DNA of 51,401 nucleotides from Bacilli bacterium. GTDB lineage: Bacteria; Bacillota; Bacilli; RF39; UBA660. The position numbers and the translations under genes were made by a program. Where the stretch lies: contig JAFXSE010000021.1 in NCBI GenBank assembly GCA_017525855.1, forward strand, positions 1-51,401. The letters run 5' to 3'. Positions 7,936 to 16,180 of this stretch are shown here, one piece after another (the stretch's first letter is position 1; the number at the start of each line of letters is the position of its first letter). The notes beneath the pieces were generated by a model that had not been told where the DNA came from, did no database searches, and saw only the letters and a program-made list of their open reading frames with translations.

Positions 7936-8850
7936 ATGACATATTTTAATAATCCAGATGATCCAAATAATCCACAGTGGAAAGAAATACATCATACAAT
8001 TGTAATTGATCCAAATCAGTTACAAAATGATCCTGGTGTATTAATGTTTTTACCTCCAGAAATTAGAAAATTGATTAGTAGAGATATTAAGCAAGGAGCT
8101 GGAAATTCTAAAAATGTAAAACAACCAGAAGAGCCTGTTTCTCAAGAAAAGATTAAATATGATTATAAAATGACCAATTGTAATCAAAATCTTGAAGAAT
8201 TGACTAAAAAACTCAAAAAGTCAAAAATGAAAAATTATGGTATGTTGCTTTATGGTGTTTCTGGTTCAGGTAAATCATATTATGGACAATACTTAGCTCA
8301 AGAATTAAAAATGCCATTTATTAAAAAGCGTGCATCTGATTTAATGGATAAATATGTAGGTGAAACTGAGCAAAATATAGCAGAAGCATTTAAAGAAGCA
8401 AGAGAAAAGAAAGCTATTTTATTACTTGATGAAGCAGATTCATTTTTATTTGATAGAAAATATGCAGACAGAGATTTTCAAGCTATGCATGTTAATGAAT
8501 TACTTACACAAATGGAAGATCACCCATATCCATTCATTATGACTACAAACTTAAAAAATAGAATTGATCCAGCTTCTATGAGACGTTTTGTATTTAAAGT
8601 TAAATTTGAATTTATGAAAAAAGATAATATTAAAGCGGGTTTAAAAACATATTTTGGTAAAGGTATTAAATTTACAGATGAACAATATGATCAATTAAAA
8701 TATATTACTGCAGGTGATTTTAAAACAGCTAAACGTAAAATGGATATTCTTGAAAATAGTAATTATACTTCAAAATTATGTTTTGAATATCTTTTGAGAG
8801 AACAGGAAGAAAAGGAATTAGATAAAGGCAGTAAACCTATATCTATTTAG
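7936..8850 (+). CDS. AAA+ ATPase (FtsH/Vps4-like single domain)
   Basis: 304 aa. Residues 1-80 are a linker-like N-terminus. The AAA+ core has Walker A GVSGSGKS (about residues 106-113), a VGETEQNIAEAF segment resembling the pore and second-region signature of classical AAA proteins, Walker B ILLLDEADSF (about 160-169), a sensor 1 strand FIMTTNL and an arginine-finger region DPASMRRF. A small helical lid follows. There is no protease or HslU-type domain, so it acts as an unfoldase, remodeller or chaperone. It has a strong AGAAAGGA site and sits between two membrane proteins. The substrate is unknown. Confidence 0.85.
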   Translation: MTYFNNPDDPNNPQWKEIHHTIVIDPNQLQNDPGVLMFLPPEIRKLISRDIKQGAGNSKNVKQPEEPVSQEKIKYDYKMTNCNQNLEELTKKLKKSKMKNYGMLLYGVSGSGKSYYGQYLAQELKMPFIKKRASDLMDKYVGETEQNIAEAFKEAREKKAILLLDEADSFLFDRKYADRDFQAMHVNELLTQMEDHPYPFIMTTNLKNRIDPASMRRFVFKVKFEFMKKDNIKAGLKTYFGKGIKFTDEQYDQLKYITAGDFKTAKRKMDILENSNYTSKLCFEYLLREQEEKELDKGSKPISI

Positions 8851-8854
8851 AGTA

Positions 8855-9067
8855 ATGATTATAAATATATACATAGAAGGTTTAATTTATAGCTTTTTCT
8901 TAATTTCTATGCTAGATTGTTTAGGAAAAGGTATGAATTTAAAAGAATGGTTAAATATTAAATGGTGGGAAAAAATTCTCGCCATTTTCCTTTCTTGGAT
9001 AACTATACTTTATTTAATATATCTAATATTTTATGATATATTTTTTAAAAATGAAGGGACCAATTGA
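8855..9067 (+). CDS. Small membrane protein, 70 aa
   Basis: Two hydrophobic segments, about residues 2-22 (INIYIEGLIYSFFLISMLDC) and 38-62 (ILAIFLSWITILYLIYLIFY), separated by a short polar loop KGMNLKEWLN. It starts 4 bases after the AAA+ stop. The last codons lie inside the terminator stem. Function unknown; a two-helix membrane protein of this size could be a holin or an ATPase partner, with no evidence to choose. Confidence 0.6.
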   Translation: MIINIYIEGLIYSFFLISMLDCLGKGMNLKEWLNIKWWEKILAIFLSWITILYLIYLIFYDIFFKNEGTN

Positions 9068-9077
9068 GGTCCCTTTT
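9054..9077 (+). terminator. Bidirectional terminator between convergent genes
   Basis: Perfect 8-bp stem AAGGGACC (9054-9061) with GGTCCCTT (9068-9075), 6-base loop, T-rich on the plus side and A-rich on the other. It therefore serves both the plus operon and the giant minus-strand adhesin ending at 9086. The stem overlaps the last codons and stop of the plus gene. Confidence 0.8.
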
Positions 9078-9085
9078 ACTTACTT

Positions 9086-12000
9086 TTAATCACCTGATAT
9101 TGGTTCTTCAGGAACAATTACTTCGGGATCTACAGCTGGTTGAAGTGGTGAAACTGCTTCTACAACCTTAATAGGTCTCCATAACCAATTGCCTTGCCAA
9201 TCTTTAAATCCTGTATGTTTAAGATCAATTTGAATATTCGCTCCAATTTCATCAGGATATCCGCCTTGAAATAATTTATTAAGAAAATTATAATACTGAT
9301 GAAATTCTGAATCAATTTCATAAGAACCAAAATTAATTGCTGTATTTCTTATTACATTATTTCCACAATTTTTAATTTGCATAGAGGTACCTTGTAATGT
9401 TAATATCCATTCATTTGAATATGGTGTTGTCATTTCAGGTAAATCTACATAGCCTCTTAATTCACTTGACTGTAAACTAGCTGTTGGTTGATAGAATGCT
9501 ACACAGTCAAAGCGTTGATTTTCTGTAGTAAATGTTATGCCATCACCATGACTGGACTTTGGATCTTCAGCATCATATTCATAACTACCATCAGCCATAC
9601 GAGATCCTAAAATAGGAATATAATGAGAATCATTACCTAATTCGGCTTGATTAAGAATTTTAAATTTCAATTCAAAAAAGTATGGATGATTCTCATATAA
9701 ATAATCACCATTACCAGCAACTGCATTTAATGTATAAGGAGATTCTGTTGCTATAGCAAGATCAAATGGATTGTTAGTTTCTCTATTACCTAATTGATTT
9801 GTTCCATATAAATTTAATAAAACATAATCATCATTATCATCTTGTACTAATTCGAAGATAGCATCATCAGCTTTCTGCATAGTTAATTTTGTTGAATCCC
9901 ATGTACAGTGAGTAGCTGTCAATACAATATTTAGAGTTGTATTTTCACTTAAGGTAAATGTATTTGTTTCAGTTTCATAACCATCAGCACTAACTTCCCA
10001 AGTAACTTCTGTATTTATAGGTAAATTGATTAATTGACCACTAGTATAAATACTACCATTAATATTAACTTTAGCATTGCTAGGTGTAGTATTAATTCTT
10101 AAACTTACATGATTCGTTTGTAATTCAACAGGGCGCCAAATCCATGTATTATTTTTCTTAAAACCTGTATGCTTAAGATCTAATAAAACTTCACAATTAC
10201 CAAATATATTCCAACCAATACTTGATAATAAATAAGGAATAACCTCATATGATTGTCTAAAAGATTCAGAAATTCCATATAGTTGATTAGAATAAATAAT
10301 ACCTGTTTGATTATCTTTAACCCTTACCATTTTTGTGCCATCTATATTTTCAATAATAAATGTACAATCTTTAATTTGATTTGTCGGTAATCCATTAAAA
10401 TCTAAAAATGTTTCATGCTGATGTGGCCATTGTGAATCACCATTATTATAACCCATTCTACCACTTATTTCATTTCTAGCATAATTAACACTACCACCAG
10501 CTTGATAATATTTATAATATTGACTAACAAATTCATCAGTATGTTCATGTGGTGTAGTAGCTACTTCATAGGTATCTTCTTCTTGACCAATAATACCTAA
10601 CGAAAATAAACCATTATTTTGATGATCTGAACCATATCTATAATTTATAGTATTTAATGTATAATGCATTTGAAAATAATCTACATCTGAACCATCTTCA
10701 TTTAATACTTTATTTAATAAAGTTTTTGCATCATTATTTAATAAAATAGTATATGGATAGGATCTAGTTTGGGTAACATAATCCCATACGCTAGTTGATG
10801 GATTTACCACATTTAATATTACATCATTACCTAGATTATCATTTTCAATAAGAAATCTATATGGATAATTTTGAGTATTTTGAGTAATAGTTATTTTAGA
10901 TGTATCTATTGAGTATACTGTAGGATCAGCAACTAAAGTAATATTTAAAACAGTATCATCATCTAAGGTAAATGTATTTGTTTGAGCTATATAATCTTCT
11001 GCACTAACAGTATATGTAATTTCACTATCTTGTGGAAATTTAATAGTTCTTCCGGAAGCATAACGCTTATTATTTATTGTAATATCTGCTGTAGCTGGAA
11101 TAGAATTAATCGTTAAATTATACTTAGGTACTCTTTCAGTAATTAAACGTTTAACCCAAGTATTATTTTTTCTGAAACCTGTATTCATAAAATCAATATC
11201 AATAGTAAAATTTTCTCCTGATATATCATTAATTAATGAAAATACATGTACTAATGGATCTAATGTACCACTATTCCAACCGGCATTAGTATTACTACCA
11301 TTCATGTCATAACGCCAGCATAATGTTTCATTATCTAATCTAATTCTCATTTGAATAGTTTCATTTATAGGACAAATTGATCCATTATTACGCCAATCCT
11401 CAGAAGCATTATCATAGTTAATAACTAAGTATGAATAATAACTCTTATAACTTCCATCTTTACTTGTATGTAAATAAAAGCCATCGTCACTTCCAGATGT
11501 ACTTAAAGGCATACCATCAAAATTAAAATATTGTGCTTGAGAATTTATTTTAAATGTAAATATAAATTCATCACTAGTATCACCTATACCACTAAAATAA
11601 CCATTCCAATCTAAATCATTAATAACAATATTTTCAGATTTATTTAAGTTAGTAATTCTTAAGATACTATCGTCAGTATATTCATTTTTGATAATACTTA
11701 CATTTGCACCATCCCAAGAAACTAAATTTGTATCTATTTCATAGTATTTTGGATTTGGATCAGCAACTAAAGTAACATCAATAACTGTATCTTCTGTTAA
11801 AGTAATCGTATTGGTTTGGGTTATATAATTTCTACTAGATACTGTATAAGTTATTTCTGTATTATTAGGTTGTTTTATATGATCAGTATTAAGAGTTTTT
11901 CCATTTATTTCTAATGTAATATTATAAGGAATATCTTCATTAAGACAATTTACTTGTAGAGTGTGAGCATTAGAATCTGAATATAAAATAATAGCATTTG

Positions 12001-13582
12001 TTGCTCCCCATGGCATATAACTTACTAAATCAGATCTATTATTAAATTCAGATTCTGTTAAACCAAATTCAATAGTTAAATTAGATTGTGTACAGCCATA
12101 AAATGCATTACTATTAATTGAATTTATAGCTGTACCTATTTTAATATATTCTAAAGAAGTACAATTTCTAAAAGCATTATCATATATCCATCCTACTTGC
12201 TTTAAATCAATATTTTTTAAAGATGTACAATTGTAAAATGTATAATTTGATATACTATAGCCATTCGTATTAGGCATTGTTATATCTTTTAAATTAGTAC
12301 ATTCATAAAAACTATATCCATAAAAACTTATCACACTACCAATATCTATAGTTTGTAAATTTGTACAGTACTGAAAACTTTCATCACCTAAATATGTGAT
12401 ATGACTAGTATCTATATTTGATAAAGCTGTACAACCATTAAAAGCATAATATGGTATTGCATTAATATATGGATTCAGTATAACTGTTTCTAAATTTTTA
12501 CAATTATAAAAACAATGATCACCTAATGTTAAGGTATTGTTTAAATTAACAGAAGTTAATAATTGTTCATTAGCAAAAGCATATGATCCGACAGATGTAA
12601 GTTCATCTGGAATAGTATATGCTCCAGAAAGATTTGTTCTTATCAAAGCATTTCTTTCTTCTTTAGCCTCTTCAAATGTTGGTACGTTTACATTAACTCT
12701 TTGCATACCATCATAAATAGTATTATATACTGAATAATTTTGTATTCTATGATATTCTAAAACTATTTGATAACTAAAATCCATAAAATCAAATTTTATA
12801 TCTGTAAGTATAGACACATTATTTACATGACCAATAGAGTTAGATAAATCAGGCACTGCATCTGTAGTATCTGTACTATTATAGCATAAACTATTTACAT
12901 TTAAATCAGTATAGTTACCTTTAATCCAAATATAATCACCAACTATATCTACGGTGGCATATTCTTTTGTGTGTATTTCTAACTTTGCATATATTTCACC
13001 TTCATATTCAATAAAACTAATACCATTTTCATAAACATACCAAGTTTCTCTATCATCAAAATCGACAGATATGTTTTTAAATGATTGCTTATTAGTTATT
13101 ATACCAAGAGCCTGTTCAAAATTTGGAATTATACTATCATTTTCTATTTTTCCATTATATACGGGATCATTTATTTTTAAATTAGTTATATTGTCTGTTT
13201 GAAACCAAATATAATCACCAATTAAAGGTTCACTCCCTGTATAATGATATTTTTCTTCATCATTTAAAAACATACCTTTCGCTAATATAACTTCTTGTTT
13301 ATCGGCTTCATGTATTCCATTTGTAGTAATATATTTTACTTCTTGTAAACTAGCACTACCAGGTACATTAACTGTAACTTCACCTAAACCATCATATCCA
13401 ACACTAGCTGTATATACACCATTTTCAGTAATAGTTTTATCTTCATTATTTGGAGTTTTAATATAATTTTTTAAAGTAGCTAATGTTGTCTTTTTTAAGC
13501 CATTTCTTGTATCTAACATTACTTCTAAATCACCAGTAACGGTAGAAACTGGTATTAATTCACTTATAGTTTTATTAGCCAT
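9086..13582 (-). CDS. Giant modular adhesin: LRR plus three PEGA-type modules
   Basis: About 1,498 aa from the ATG at 13582, preferred because AAAGGGAA precedes it; a TTG 30 bases up is in frame but has no clear site. Residues 1-30 form a virion-attachment-like start (MANKTISELIPVS). A BspA-like leucine-rich solenoid spans about 320-500 (e.g. YNCKNLETVIL, QYCTNLQTIDI). Then come three PEGA-like beta-sandwiches at about 540-615, 820-892 and 1160-1230, each with N-T-F/I-T-L-x-(E/D)-(D/N)-T. Each module ends in a conserved TGF-(R/K)-x-x-x-x-W motif (about 800, 1140, 1460). Predicted host-surface binding. The last residues are acidic and Pro-rich. Confidence 0.75.
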   Translation of the reverse strand: MANKTISELIPVSTVTGDLEVMLDTRNGLKKTTLATLKNYIKTPNNEDKTITENGVYTASVGYDGLGEVTVNVPGSASLQEVKYITTNGIHEADKQEVILAKGMFLNDEEKYHYTGSEPLIGDYIWFQTDNITNLKINDPVYNGKIENDSIIPNFEQALGIITNKQSFKNISVDFDDRETWYVYENGISFIEYEGEIYAKLEIHTKEYATVDIVGDYIWIKGNYTDLNVNSLCYNSTDTTDAVPDLSNSIGHVNNVSILTDIKFDFMDFSYQIVLEYHRIQNYSVYNTIYDGMQRVNVNVPTFEEAKEERNALIRTNLSGAYTIPDELTSVGSYAFANEQLLTSVNLNNTLTLGDHCFYNCKNLETVILNPYINAIPYYAFNGCTALSNIDTSHITYLGDESFQYCTNLQTIDIGSVISFYGYSFYECTNLKDITMPNTNGYSISNYTFYNCTSLKNIDLKQVGWIYDNAFRNCTSLEYIKIGTAINSINSNAFYGCTQSNLTIEFGLTESEFNNRSDLVSYMPWGATNAIILYSDSNAHTLQVNCLNEDIPYNITLEINGKTLNTDHIKQPNNTEITYTVSSRNYITQTNTITLTEDTVIDVTLVADPNPKYYEIDTNLVSWDGANVSIIKNEYTDDSILRITNLNKSENIVINDLDWNGYFSGIGDTSDEFIFTFKINSQAQYFNFDGMPLSTSGSDDGFYLHTSKDGSYKSYYSYLVINYDNASEDWRNNGSICPINETIQMRIRLDNETLCWRYDMNGSNTNAGWNSGTLDPLVHVFSLINDISGENFTIDIDFMNTGFRKNNTWVKRLITERVPKYNLTINSIPATADITINNKRYASGRTIKFPQDSEITYTVSAEDYIAQTNTFTLDDDTVLNITLVADPTVYSIDTSKITITQNTQNYPYRFLIENDNLGNDVILNVVNPSTSVWDYVTQTRSYPYTILLNNDAKTLLNKVLNEDGSDVDYFQMHYTLNTINYRYGSDHQNNGLFSLGIIGQEEDTYEVATTPHEHTDEFVSQYYKYYQAGGSVNYARNEISGRMGYNNGDSQWPHQHETFLDFNGLPTNQIKDCTFIIENIDGTKMVRVKDNQTGIIYSNQLYGISESFRQSYEVIPYLLSSIGWNIFGNCEVLLDLKHTGFKKNNTWIWRPVELQTNHVSLRINTTPSNAKVNINGSIYTSGQLINLPINTEVTWEVSADGYETETNTFTLSENTTLNIVLTATHCTWDSTKLTMQKADDAIFELVQDDNDDYVLLNLYGTNQLGNRETNNPFDLAIATESPYTLNAVAGNGDYLYENHPYFFELKFKILNQAELGNDSHYIPILGSRMADGSYEYDAEDPKSSHGDGITFTTENQRFDCVAFYQPTASLQSSELRGYVDLPEMTTPYSNEWILTLQGTSMQIKNCGNNVIRNTAINFGSYEIDSEFHQYYNFLNKLFQGGYPDEIGANIQIDLKHTGFKDWQGNWLWRPIKVVEAVSPLQPAVDPEVIVPEEPISGD

Positions 13583-13609
13583 AGATATATTTCCCTTTGT
13601 TAATGTTTT

Positions 13610-13628
13610 CAAATTTATTGTTTAGAAC
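13610..13628 (-). promoter_or_regulatory. GTTCTA-type (putative late) promoter for giant adhesin
   Basis: On the minus strand GTTCTA (13628-13623) is followed by AACAATAAAT, about 40 bases before the adhesin ATG. It faces away from the helicase promoter, giving a compact divergent regulatory region. Confidence 0.45.
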
Positions 13629-13643
13629 TTGATTTTTCTTAAA

Positions 13644-13675
13644 TGGTTTTACAATAACAATCTTCTATGTATATT
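13644..13675 (+). promoter_or_regulatory. TGGTTTTACA-N16-TATATT promoter for helicase
   Basis: TGGTTTTACA (13644-13653) gives a -35-like TTTACA, then 16 bases, then TATATT (13670-13675). It lies 26 bases before the helicase ATG at 13702. Putative early/middle class. Confidence 0.6.
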
Positions 13676-13701
13676 ATTTATAATTAAAATATGAGGATAT
13701 T

Positions 13702-15003
13702 ATGAAAGAAGAAATAAGTTTATCTAAAGAACAAGAAAGTACATTTAATTTAATTAAAAATACCAATATCAATGTGTTCATTCAAGGACAAGCAGGTACT
13801 GGTAAATCTTATTTTATTAAATACTTAAAAGAGCATTGTAAAAAAGATATGCTTTTTTTAGCACCAACAGCTATAGCAGCAATGAATATAGATGGTTCAA
13901 CAATTCATTCTTTTTTTATGCTTCCACCGTCAGACTTTATTACAGATGAAGATCTTAAAAAAGCTGATAAGTATAGATTTAAAATGAATAATATAGTTAA
14001 GCGTACAGATATTATAGTAATTGATGAAGTATCTATGATTAGACCAGATATGCTTGATTCTATAGATTTTTTATTAAGAAAAGCAAGAAATAATTTCGAT
14101 GATCCATTTGGTGGTATTCAAATGATTTTAATTGGAGATTTATATCAATTACCACCAGTTATTTCAAATGAAGCTAAATCTTTATTCTTAGAAACTTATG
14201 AAACTTCTGATCCATATTTTTTTGACGCATTAGCTTATAAAGAAGCTACTTTTTTTAAAATTGAATTTAAAACAGTGTTTAGACAATCTGATCCTACACT
14301 TTTGACTAATTTATCTAAAGTAAGAACAAATAAAGCAACTATTGCAACTTTAGATTATTTTAATAAATGTAAAATTACTAATAAAACCGATTTGAACAAT
14401 GCTGTTACTATTACACCTTATCGTAATATAACAGAAAAAATAAATAAAGAAAAGTTAAAAGCATTAACTGGAAATGTTAATACTTATAAAGCCAAATTAA
14501 TCGGAAGTTTTGAAACAGCTACTAAAAATAATATGCCAGCTCCTGATGAATTAGAATTAAAAGAAGGTGCTTTAGTCATATTTAATAAAAATTCAGATTT
14601 ATGGTTTAATGGATCTTTAGGTATTATTAAAAAATGTTATAAAAAATATGTAAAAGTAACTTTATTAGCAAATAATCTTGATGTAGAGGTATTTCCAGAA
14701 GTATGGGAAAGTTATAGATATGATATTGACAAAAAGACTAAAGAGATAACTAAAACAAAAACTGGTGAATTTAGACAATTACCTTTACAATTAGGATATG
14801 CTCTTACAATTCATAAAGCTCAAGGTAAAACTTTAGATAAGGTTAATATTGATATGAGTTGGGGAGCTTTTGCACATGGCCAATTGTATGTTGCATTAAG
14901 TCGCACTAGAAATAAAGAAGATATGAATATTCAAACACCACTAAAACTTAAAGATATTATAATAAGTGATAGAATCGTAGAATATATGAAAGATATAAAA
15001 TAA
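13702..15003 (+). CDS. Pif1/Dda-like SF1B DNA helicase
   Basis: 433 aa. Motifs in order: Walker A GQAGTGKSY (about residues 29-37), Ia APTAIAA, motif II (Walker B) IIVIDEVSMI (about 107-116), motif III ILIGDLYQLPPV (about 147-158), a Q-rich FRQSDP segment, and C-terminal motifs V and VI, GYALTIHKAQGKT and LYVALSRTR. This is the full SF1B set of the RecD/Pif1/Dda group, which unwinds DNA 5' to 3'. Length matches T4 Dda. Likely a replication or recombination helicase. It is monocistronic, with its own promoter and a terminator overlapping its stop. Confidence 0.9.
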   Translation: MKEEISLSKEQESTFNLIKNTNINVFIQGQAGTGKSYFIKYLKEHCKKDMLFLAPTAIAAMNIDGSTIHSFFMLPPSDFITDEDLKKADKYRFKMNNIVKRTDIIVIDEVSMIRPDMLDSIDFLLRKARNNFDDPFGGIQMILIGDLYQLPPVISNEAKSLFLETYETSDPYFFDALAYKEATFFKIEFKTVFRQSDPTLLTNLSKVRTNKATIATLDYFNKCKITNKTDLNNAVTITPYRNITEKINKEKLKALTGNVNTYKAKLIGSFETATKNNMPAPDELELKEGALVIFNKNSDLWFNGSLGIIKKCYKKYVKVTLLANNLDVEVFPEVWESYRYDIDKKTKEITKTKTGEFRQLPLQLGYALTIHKAQGKTLDKVNIDMSWGAFAHGQLYVALSRTRNKEDMNIQTPLKLKDIIISDRIVEYMKDIK

Positions 15004-15029
15004 AGGGTGATTTAAATATCACCCTTTTT
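15002..15029 (+). terminator. Bidirectional terminator after helicase
   Basis: Perfect 10-bp stem AAAGGGTGAT (15002-15011) with ATCACCCTTT (15018-15027), 6-base loop, T tract to 15029. It overlaps the helicase stop and also lies just after the converging minus-strand gene ending at 15037. Confidence 0.85.
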
Positions 15030-15036
15030 ATTAACT

Positions 15037-15348
15037 TTATTTCAAACTATCAAAATCTGTTTCATCAACAGTAAGCGTTCCACCATTTGTAAAACTAATT
15101 AGATAATAATCTTCATTATAACCTTTCAATTTTTTAGCTTTTACAATATGATCTTTATTTACAAAAACAGTTTCTAAATCTTCTTGTAAAGTATATTGTG
15201 GAATACTATAAGCATGTTTTACTAGCACTGAATCACATTCAGGACATTTATCTAAAATACCTTCAGCTTTGTGTCCACATTCAGAACAAATAGTCTGATT
15301 TACATGTACTGTATCAAATTCACATTTTTTAACTTCTATTAAACTTAT
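15037..15348 (-). CDS. Zinc-ribbon protein with possible non-AUG start
   Basis: The conventional start, GTG at 15228, would give 63 aa. However, the same frame is open up to 15363 and encodes a clean zinc ribbon, CSECGHKAEGILDKCPECDS, preceded by another Cys. I therefore extend it to about 103 aa. No ATG, GTG or TTG exists in the extension. An AGGAGT ribosome binding site (15360-15355) lies 6 bases before an ATA codon at 15348, the best candidate start. The C-terminal part (FTNGGTLTVDETDF) is a small beta domain. Located downstream of a homing endonuclease, which may have displaced the original start. Function unknown. Confidence 0.5.
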   Translation of the reverse strand: MSLIEVKKCEFDTVHVNQTICSECGHKAEGILDKCPECDSVLVKHAYSIPQYTLQEDLETVFVNKDHIVKAKKLKGYNEDYYLISFTNGGTLTVDETDFDSLK

Positions 15349-15365
15349 TTTATAACTCCTATTTT

Positions 15366-15382
15366 AATTTATTATATAGAAC
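15366..15382 (-). promoter_or_regulatory. GTTCTA-type (putative late) promoter for zinc-ribbon gene
   Basis: GTTCTA (15382-15377) runs straight into TATAAT on the minus strand, followed by AAATTAAAATAGGAGT. It begins 2 bases after the GIY-YIG stop, so the downstream gene has its own promoter independent of the endonuclease. Confidence 0.5.
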
Positions 15383-15383
15383 C

Positions 15384-16118
15384 CTAATCCAAAGAATTAA
15401 AAATCCAACCTTCAGTATTTCTACTAAGTTGATTATCTTTAGATATATATTTACTTACTTTGCATGGACCTTTGTTTTTATATTTTCTATATAAACTATA
15501 AGATAGTCCATGGTTTTTACAAAATTCTTGAATTGTTCCTTTGATAATGTATTCTATACCATCTGGCGATATAACTTGTATAGTTTTTGCTGCTGGGTTA
15601 TTACTACCATTAAATATATTTTTATGTGCTTTGCTTAATTTTTCTTTTGTTTCTTGTGTGTGTTTCTTACCTTTAAATGCCGAAATTTGACCTTTATGTG
15701 TAATTGATCTTAGTTTTCTAGATTCTTCAGTAACAAGCATTCCTCTAGTCCATTCCTTTCCAGGACATTCTTTAGAACGCCTATTTATTTTTCCATTATT
15801 CCAATAATAGAAACCTCCTCCTTCACCACCGGTTGCTAGATTATAGCCTATATTATTATTCATACTGTTTAATTTTTTTATCCAATAAGCTTCTCTTTCA
15901 TTATGTATATATGCATCATTTTCAGATTCTTCTAACAATTCAATTTTAAAATTTTCTATACCATATTTTTTAATAGCCATTACAATTGGCATTTTATATG
16001 CAGTTTTACTTCTTGGATTACAGTGTTCATATAATCTTTCTTTTAATTCTTTTTTAGTATATCCTATATAAATTTTATTATTAATTAAATTAGTTATTTT
16101 ATATATTTTACTTGTCAT
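15384..16118 (-). CDS. GIY-YIG homing endonuclease with NUMOD3 region
   Basis: 244 aa from ATG 16118, chosen because GGAGG (16131-16127) sits 8 bases upstream; the earlier in-frame ATG at 16139 lies in a hairpin loop. The N-terminal GIY-YIG nuclease domain (residues 3-95) has KIYKITN, KIYIGYT, the catalytic Arg helix (ELKERLYEH) and a later ATGGEGG with the metal-binding Glu. A NUMOD3-like DNA-binding repeat (FKGKKHTQETKEKLSKAHKN, about 145-165) and a C-terminal helix-turn-helix-like domain (TIQEFCKNHGLSYSLYRKY) follow. It is free-standing between nrdD and the zinc-ribbon gene. Such enzymes cut an intronless cognate allele, often in the flanking gene. Confidence 0.88.
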   Translation of the reverse strand: MTSKIYKITNLINNKIYIGYTKKELKERLYEHCNPRSKTAYKMPIVMAIKKYGIENFKIELLEESENDAYIHNEREAYWIKKLNSMNNNIGYNLATGGEGGGFYYWNNGKINRRSKECPGKEWTRGMLVTEESRKLRSITHKGQISAFKGKKHTQETKEKLSKAHKNIFNGSNNPAAKTIQVISPDGIEYIIKGTIQEFCKNHGLSYSLYRKYKNKGPCKVSKYISKDNQLSRNTEGWIFNSLD

Positions 16119-16124
16119 AATAAA

Positions 16125-16157
16125 ATCCTCCAATATCATTTAGAACTATTGGAGGAT
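16125..16157 (-). promoter_or_regulatory. RBS-sequestering hairpin with embedded GTTCTA promoter motif
   Basis: Minus strand: ATCCTCCAATA (16157-16147), loop GTTCTAAATGA (16146-16136), TATTGGAGGAT (16135-16125): a perfect 11-bp stem. The 3' arm contains the endonuclease Shine-Dalgarno GGAGG, so a transcript reading through from nrdD would hide it. The loop begins with the putative late promoter motif; a transcript started there would lack the 5' arm and expose the site. This mirrors the known control of T4 I-TevI. Hairpin is seen directly; the switch is inferred. Confidence 0.7.
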
Positions 16158-16180
16158 CCGGTTTATAAAATTATTTAAAA

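Noticed and set aside
13583..13612. Extension of the giant adhesin to a TTG at 13612
   Set aside because: The ATG at 13582 has an AAAGGGAA ribosome binding site and begins the typical MANKTISEL attachment segment; the upstream ten codons look like leader.
15384..16180. Group I intron carrying the GIY-YIG endonuclease
   Set aside because: nrdD is uninterrupted and complete to its glycyl-radical end, and no intron core elements were seen. The endonuclease is free-standing with its own promoter and RBS.
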